From contig RPFO01000982.1 in NCBI GenBank assembly GCA_009746045.1, positions 1 to 32,500 on the forward strand: DNA of 32,500 bases. The letters are read 5' to 3'. A program made the translations under genes and the position numbers. The notes beneath the pieces were generated by a model. That model saw only the letters and a program-made list of their open reading frames with translations, had not been told where the DNA came from and ran no database searches. The DNA is from Mesostigma viride (lineage: Eukaryota > Streptophyta > Mesostigmatophyceae > Mesostigmatales > Mesostigmataceae). Shown here piece after piece: positions 18,043-32,500 of the stretch; position 1 is the first letter of the stretch; the number at the start of each line of letters is the position of its first letter.

Positions 18043-20132
18043 TTAATTAATTAATTAGACTCGTGCTCTCGTTGGGGAGTCACGGAGCATTAACCCCGAT
18101 GGATGGATGGATGGGTGCAAACAGTCCTTCCGGTCTAGTCTATCTACATCGGCTACATACTACATCTATCTAACAACATTCTAACTACAACATCTATCTA
18201 GGCAGCCGCACGCTGCCCTAGGGGGCTATCTGGCGTGCCTCCCACGAGATTGCACACGCGGGCGCTTCGATCCCTCTGGGGGGGGCTCGTTGTCCTCTAT
18301 GACCTGGGCCCACTTGGCCTTGTCCATCATCTTCTTCCAAATCACGGAGAGGCCTAGGCCCCCCATGTCCTCTACTAGCTGTTCTTTGAAGGTGCGGGCC
18401 TTGCGGCGTCTAACATCACTGGGCCCAGCCCACGTCAGGAGGTGCCGGCCAGGCTGGGCTGGTCGCAGTCCTGCGGGGGGGCCACGTGAGGTGTCTACCT
18501 GGTTGGTGCGAGCTAGGTGCCCTACTAGCTGCAGGCGTCGTTGCTTAATGGTGCTGGCCGTGATATAGGGCATGCCCTGGTACAGGTCCTCATTGCGGAC
18601 ATGAGCAGCATATCCTACTCTGTAAATGGATCGCAGCATGCTGGTGACCGCGCCGTCCAGCTTGCGGGCCAGGTCGGCGGTGAGGGTCCACGTCTCGGCT
18701 CCATACGTGAGAACAGGAAGGACGAGGACCTTGAACAGGTCCTGTTTCTCGATCTTGCCCAGGGGCTTGCGCCACATGCAGGGCCCGGTACTGGCGTAAA
18801 GCGTGCCAGGCGAGGGAGATGCGATGGTCCACATCAACCTCGCAGCTGGGGAGCAGGCTGCCCAGCAGCTTAATTAACGCGGTCCCGATACAGGACTCGA
18901 GAGCCGTCTAGGAGAAAGAGGGGCGGCGGTGGGTTGGTGAGCCCAACCGCCAGGGCCTCTGTCTTCTTGCTGACCTCAAGCCCCACTGCACGGGCCTCGA
19001 GAGCCAGGCAGTCAAGCCATGTCTGCACATGCTCAGTGTCCTCGAAGAGGGTGGTGTCGTCTGCGTAGATGATGTCTGCCAGCCGATCGAATCTCCGTGT
19101 CCGCACCGCCATGCCAGAATTTGTTAGCAACCTGCACTCCTGGTTCCCTGCCCACGATGCGGGCAAATCGCTTGCGCGCCTGAATCATTACGTATTCGAC
19201 AACAATAATGACTGAACAGGTAGGGCGAGAGCACGCAGCCCTGCCACACACCCTTCTCAGTAAAGGGCATGGGGGCGTGGTCCCGTAAGAAGTGCGCACC
19301 GAAGTGGTGGACCCTTCATACAGGTGGCGGATGACAGCAATCAGGGGGCGGGGGATCCGGAACAACTCGAGGATGTCCCAAAGCGCAGGCCAGAACACCG
19401 AATCGAAGGCTTTGATGAAGTCCACCAGCACAAGGTGCAAAGGGGACTCACCAGGCTGAAGGCGTTGCAGTTCCTCCACCAGTCGGCGAGCAGCGAAGAG
19501 CGCCTGTACTGTGTTGCGACCTGAACGGAAGCCGTGCTGAGTCTCACTGAGGTGACTGTCCAGGGCCGTGCGCAGGCGGTACGTTCAGGATGAGCCGCGT
19601 AAGAAGCTTGAGGGGGGCACTTTGAATGCACACCCCTCTGTAGTTGCCGGGGTCGGCAGGCGACCCCTTGTTCTTGTACAGCATCGTGCGAAAACTGTGT
19701 TGCCAGGCCGCTGGAGGTGGTTGCAACGACAGCAGAAGGCGGTTGCAGATGTCCCGGAAGAGCAGCATAACACCTGTGTCCTCGAATCCGGCTGCAAGTT
19801 TTACAACTGCGGCCGGAATCTCGTCAGAGCCGGTGGCTGCGTCATAACGCAGGCGCTGGACCGCCTCCGTGACCTCGCGAGAGGTGAAAGGAGGCATGTC
19901 AGACGGGTCGCCAAGTGGGCCGACCAGCGGGGGGACTAGGTAGTCCGCCGCTGACCTAGGGGGCTCACCGCCATATGTATGCCGGGAATGGACAATATTT
20001 CACCAGAGGTGGTTAAGATGCCTGCATGAGCTTGAGCCTTTCCTCCAGGACGTTTGCAACAGGATTCTCAGTACAAGATGGCCTCCCGTCCCCCCGCCCA
20101 TGTATTGGAAGACCGAGCTGTCCGGCCGGTCA
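18043..20132 (-). mobile_element. Non-LTR retrotransposon (LINE), 5'-truncated, minus strand
   Basis: The 3' end is at the left: a (TTAA)n tail at 18043-18057, a hairpin at 18064-18089, then a 3' UTR and the reverse-transcriptase ORF reading leftward. The 5' end appears cut near 20132, against the tail of a neighbouring element, with only the linker upstream of the RT left. Frameshifts make it inactive. The clade is not resolved by eye. Confidence 0.75.
18226..19897 (-). pseudogene. Reverse transcriptase of the LINE, frameshifted
   Basis: Read right to left on the minus strand, motifs occur in family order across several frames. 19897-19544: the template/primer start TSREVTEAVQRLRYDAATGS and NYRGVCIQS with KLLTRLIL. 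19479-19330: LVLVDFIKAFDSVFW, containing the first catalytic Asp. 19166-18870: ADIIYADDTTLFED, the catalytic YADD box, then VGLEVSKKTEAL. 18837-18226: VLPVLTYGAETWTLT and LQLVGHLART, typical of the post-RT region, ending at TGA. At least three frame changes separate these parts, so the copy is dead. In life it would copy its own RNA at a nicked target. Confidence 0.8.
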
Positions 20133-20395
20133 TTAATTAATTAATTAATTAAACACGTGCTCCCGTTGGGGAGTCACGGAGCACCGAAGTGCTTTTAATC
20201 CCCGCTGTGAGTGCACAACAGGAGAAAGGGCAGAGACCCCCAGTCTCCTTCATGCCAAAGGCATGCCACAGCTGCACTTTGGCACGCTAGCTAAACGGAC
20301 ACGCTAACGATCCGGCAATCTGTGGGTGCAATAAGACCGGCCGGTCATGCTCTAGCTGAGGTCGACTTATGCTCGTGAACGTGACGCAGTCACGT
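20133..20395 (-). mobile_element. Second LINE 3' end with hairpin and (TTAA)n tail
   Basis: The tail at 20133-20153 is followed by a 7-bp stem, GTGCTCC (20157-20163) with GGAGCAC (20178-20184). The hairpin region matches the first copy over about 25 bp (GTTGGGGAGTCACGGAGCA). Only 3' UTR-like sequence remains, so it is severely 5'-truncated. Confidence 0.6.
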
Positions 20396-20398
20396 GTC

Positions 20399-20610
20399 TA
20401 TTAATCAATTAATTAATATTCCTTGATGGGTGGGTGGAGTGGAGGAAGCCGCGTAATCGAACTAACCTAACTCTAAGCTATATAGTCTAGAAAATCCTAA
20501 CTACACTTCCCAGCAAAACACCCCTTCCTCTTGGGGGGGGATGGCTTGCCCACAGGGGCTGGCGTGTGAGCCTGGACAATATTCTGCCACCGCTTCTTGT
20601 TCTGATAATA
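20399..20610 (-). mobile_element. Third LINE 3' end with C-terminal coding remnant
   Basis: A TTAATCAATTAATTAAT tail at 20399-20415 is followed by a 3' UTR that resembles the first copy (GATGGGTGGGTGG, then ACTAACCTAACTCTAA). On the minus strand, about 20607-20505 reads NKKRWQNIVQAHTPAPVGK and then a Lys-rich end, comparable to the end of the first copy's ORF (MDKAKWAQVIEDNEPPPEG). Confidence 0.5.
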
Positions 20611-20777
20611 GGAGAATAAAATAATGATAACAATGAAATGAGAAGAAGAACACATTATTACATATGAGAATACAAAATTGTTGAACAGGCATACATAAGA
20701 ATGACAAGAAGAAAGAGTAAAGTCAGAAAATAAAGATAAAATGAGGTGGGGATGGAAACCCCTTGCAACGAACAGAA

Positions 20778-20797
20778 CCCCCCCCCCCCCCCCCCCC
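20778..20797 (+). repeat. Poly-C run (20 bp)
   Basis: An uninterrupted run of 20 C within otherwise mixed, partly A-rich DNA. No function is evident. Confidence 0.9.
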
Positions 20798-21028
20798 TAA
20801 ACAAACTTAGTGTGTGAGGTAAGGAAAACTTACTTGTAGAAGTGACGAAGAGAGAGCAGCCCAAAGATGCATGTGAACAAGGGTTACCGAAGATGTGTGG
20901 AGGCAGCCCGACCCGTGGAGCGGGAAAGCGACGTTGAGAGTACGTAGCAGCCTGTGGTAGCGAAGCTATGGTTGGGGCATGATGCATACGATATTTGTAA
21001 CTTTCGTGTCATTGTTTTTCTAATGAGA

Positions 21029-21110
21029 TTAATTAATTAATTAATTAAAATCATAGCTCCGTTGGGAGCATATGTAACACATAGCCCTGAGAAAGGGGCA
21101 TCTATGGGTT
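21029..21110 (-). mobile_element. Fourth, diverged LINE-type tail
   Basis: The (TTAA)n tract at 21029-21048 is followed by AGCTCC-GTTG-GGAGC (stem 21056-21060 with 21065-21069). The layout is the same as in the first two copies, but the loop and downstream sequence differ, suggesting a related family. Confidence 0.45.
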
Positions 21111-22852
21111 TGTAATACAATCAGGGCTACAACCTGCAGGTGGAGGATGTACAACTATCACCTGCTCTGGGTGCACAAGGTGCACCTGCACCACCATGAT
21201 GGTTCATGCCTCCTTAACAAGCACAGGCACCCAGGGGGGGCTTGAGGAGAGGGCCTAGAAGGCCTGCATGACATATGGGGTGGAAGGTATATGTGGCTAG
21301 GCTATAGCTGGTGTACACATGGCATCTCAGCAGAGAGTAACTCCCTGCATAGGCATGGCATGGCTAAATTCTTAATGCATCATCCATGGGAGGTCCCGTT
21401 GTAGGCTGGCTAATGAGATTAGCATAGTACTCCGTGGCATGCTCATGCGCATGACACGCAAGTACTTACATACTTACTAATACTTGTAGACGGAACTTGG
21501 ATAACCGGGCTAAGGCAAGAGGGACACCTGAACGTTAACTACCCGCATATGCAGTTCCTGGCAGATTAGACATGAGGATTAATTCAGTGCGTATACGTAG
21601 ACTTATGTGCCAACCAGGTTTTCCTTCGTGGTTTTCGGGCTCTTTAAGTTCCTGTGTAGATGGGCATCGTGCCCCAACCCTAGCAGCGCTAGAAGGACCT
21701 CTGAAAAGCAAGATTGCATTCAAAGGCCGTATCCACCAGGCTCACTTATACCACGGTGTGATGCCGCATACGCAAGGCAAAAGGAAGCCCTTTCCCTCAG
21801 AGGTTGCTACAATTGTTGCATTGCCGATGGCCGATGCCAAGGCCATCCATCACATTGTATACGAGGATCCTGCATGCTCCGTTCACAACCCCCAATGAAA
21901 TCACTTCGAAAACTAATATGGACAAATATCCATGCAGAGCAGACCTTACCTGGCTGTTCTGTCGACTGTCTCATTGAAGGCAAACAGCTGAGATCACGAT
22001 ACATAACCTGGTGCTGCCTATTGTGACTGCCTGCAAACACAGAGAAGTTGCCACTGGGATTCCCGCGCACAAGCATGGCGAATTGTTGCAAGACAGTTTC
22101 ACGCTTTCGGATTTACAACAAGACGTCACTGGTCTGCCCTTGCTCGACAGGTGCAGAATTGGCTCTGGACACAACATGGATTGCATTATTAACCCACTGA
22201 GCAGTTGCCTGCCCCTGGCGTTGAATGGCTTGGCCATGCGTAGACAGGCCGATGCCTGATGGGTACCGCCATACTACATAGCCTATGGAGGCATGCACCA
22301 GCCCCAATTTTTCTCACAACTTGTAAGTGCCTGGTCCCACCCGTGGCACTTTTGCTTGCCACTGTGTGCGGTGCCACAACGGATGCAAGGACCAACAGGC
22401 ACGGTTGCCACCTGTCAACCAACCGTGCTTAAAAAGAAAGAGTTCCTTTTGCACATGCTGCAAAACAGCCTGATGCAACAGGTGTCAACCCTGCCCTGTG
22501 TCGTCAAATAAGACCCACCATGCAGCCTTGAAGTCCTGAAGCATGTGTCGAAAGGGGTGCACATCGGAGCTGATGAACCCCTACCGGGTGGTTGGCACGC
22601 TCACCCCGCCATCTACACCACCGTCTTCCCGTCGTCCAAATAAAAAAGATGGCGCCCCCCTGGTCCCAGCCTATTCTGCAGATGAACAGTGGGCGCCACT
22701 CCCCGGTGGGGCACCACGGCATTGTGCCGGCTGCTACCACCAATCAGAAATGGAGTGTTGCAGCCCTCAGGGCAACCAGAAATCAGAAGAGCCGAAGAGG
22801 GGTTGCCTTGCACCGCGCTAGAACGGAGGATCTCTCACCATCCGTGCATATT
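21111..22852. other. Intergenic; no gene supported
   Basis: ORFs of up to 139 aa overlap on both strands without domains. The right part, up to 22852, is presumably 3' UTR and downstream flank of the minus-strand PHD gene. Confidence 0.45.
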
Positions 22853-31730
<8,878 letters not shown>

Positions 31731-31999
31731 CTGGGGACAAGGGGGCGGGCGCAAGGATAAGCACATGAGGGCGCGTGAATGGGATACACAGCCACGTGAC
31801 ATGGGGGGTGTGCATGAAAAAAGCACGCACACGCATCCACTGATGCGCGTGTCCAGAATAGGTTCAGGAATGGGACCCTGGAGGTTCTTATCCATCCCCT
31901 TCCTAACTAGTATGCCAACCTCCTACCATTCAGTGATTTCATGCTCCCAACCCCCGACACTCTTTCTACCCAATGCCCCTACCAGGTTCCCCACCCCCT

Positions 32000-32425
32000 A
32001 CCGATCCCCTACCCAACCCCTACCCACCCCCTACCCACCCCCTACCCACCCCCTACCCACCCCTACCCACCCCTACCCACCCCCTACCCACCCCTACCCA
32101 CCCCTACCCACCCCTACCCACCCCTACCCACCCCTACCCACCCCTACCCACCCCTACCCACCCCTACCCACCCCTACCCACCCCTACCCACCCCTACCCA
32201 CCCCTACCCACCCCTACCCACCCCTACCCACCCCTACCCACCCCTACCCACCCCTACCCACCCCTACCCACCCCTACCCACCCCTACCCACCCCTACCCA
32301 CCCCTACCCACCCCTACCCACCCCTACCCACCCCTACCCACCCCTACCCACCCCTACCCACCCCTACCCACCCCTACCCACCCCTACCCACCCCCTACCC
32401 ACCCCTACCCACCCCCTACCCACCC
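32000..32425. repeat. 10-bp minisatellite CCCCTACCCA, about 40 units
   Basis: 31 exact 10-bp units at 32081-32390, flanked by 11-bp units with an extra C. It lies upstream of the first mapped PHD exon, probably in another intron. The Pro/Thr/Tyr ORF through it is an artefact. Confidence 0.9.
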
Positions 32426-32500
32426 CCATCCCATCCCCTATCGCATGCCCTATCCATGCCCTAACCCCCCGCTATCCTTCCCACGCGTACCGCATCGCGC

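Noticed and set aside
31973-32464. 163-aa Pro/Thr/Tyr-rich ORF
   Set aside because: It is the CCCCTACCCA array read through.

Overview
This window looks like nuclear DNA of a unicellular alga, probably of the green lineage, although the species cannot be named from the sequence. Evidence: intron-containing genes with GT-AG junctions, non-LTR retrotransposons, large simple-repeat arrays inside introns, and a decayed endogenous virus of the polinton-like / adintovirus-like type. No CRISPR array, rRNA gene or complete tRNA gene was found.

Region 1 (about 700-11,100) is a decayed virion-morphogenesis block, all on the + strand: a basic protein (728-1246), a jelly-roll minor capsid/penton-like pseudogene (1243-2325), a small amphipathic helical protein (2315-2671), a double-jelly-roll major capsid protein (MCP) pseudogene (2702-7507), a 57-aa ORF (7537-7710), a fibre-like protein with Ig-like repeats and a LamG-like end (7730-10312) and an unrecognised broken gene (10351-11066). 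Six of the seven starts carry an A-rich box of the form AAAAATMTMTA 26-33 nt upstream of the ATG, which looks like a shared viral promoter. Two mobile elements sit inside viral genes. A 3.5-kb element with 41-bp terminal inverted repeats splits the MCP gene. An 882-bp nested palindrome flanked by a 5-bp duplication splits the fibre gene. In both cases removing the element plus one target copy restores the local reading frame.

Region 2 (11,200-14,300) holds one intact ORF of unknown function, a four-unit tandem hairpin satellite and intergenic DNA. Region 3 (14,321-16,229) is a two-exon host gene: EF-hand, transmembrane helix, large extracellular or lumenal domain.

Region 4 (17,080-21,100) is a nest of non-LTR retrotransposon pieces. 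The main one is a 5'-truncated minus-strand copy with a recognisable but frameshifted reverse transcriptase. Several pieces end in a (TTAA)n tail, and at least three have a hairpin next to that tail.

Region 5 (22,853 to beyond the right edge, minus strand) is a BRPF/JADE/NTO1-like chromatin reader (PHD finger, extended PHD, then a helical segment). Its exon frames are intact and its mapped internal junctions are all phase 0. Its introns carry a 2.55-kb array of about 255 copies of a 10-bp unit, a 470-bp GGCA/GGCG tetranucleotide array, and on the upstream side a second 10-bp array. The very long ORFs over these arrays are artefacts, because a 10-bp unit without stop codons stays open in every frame.
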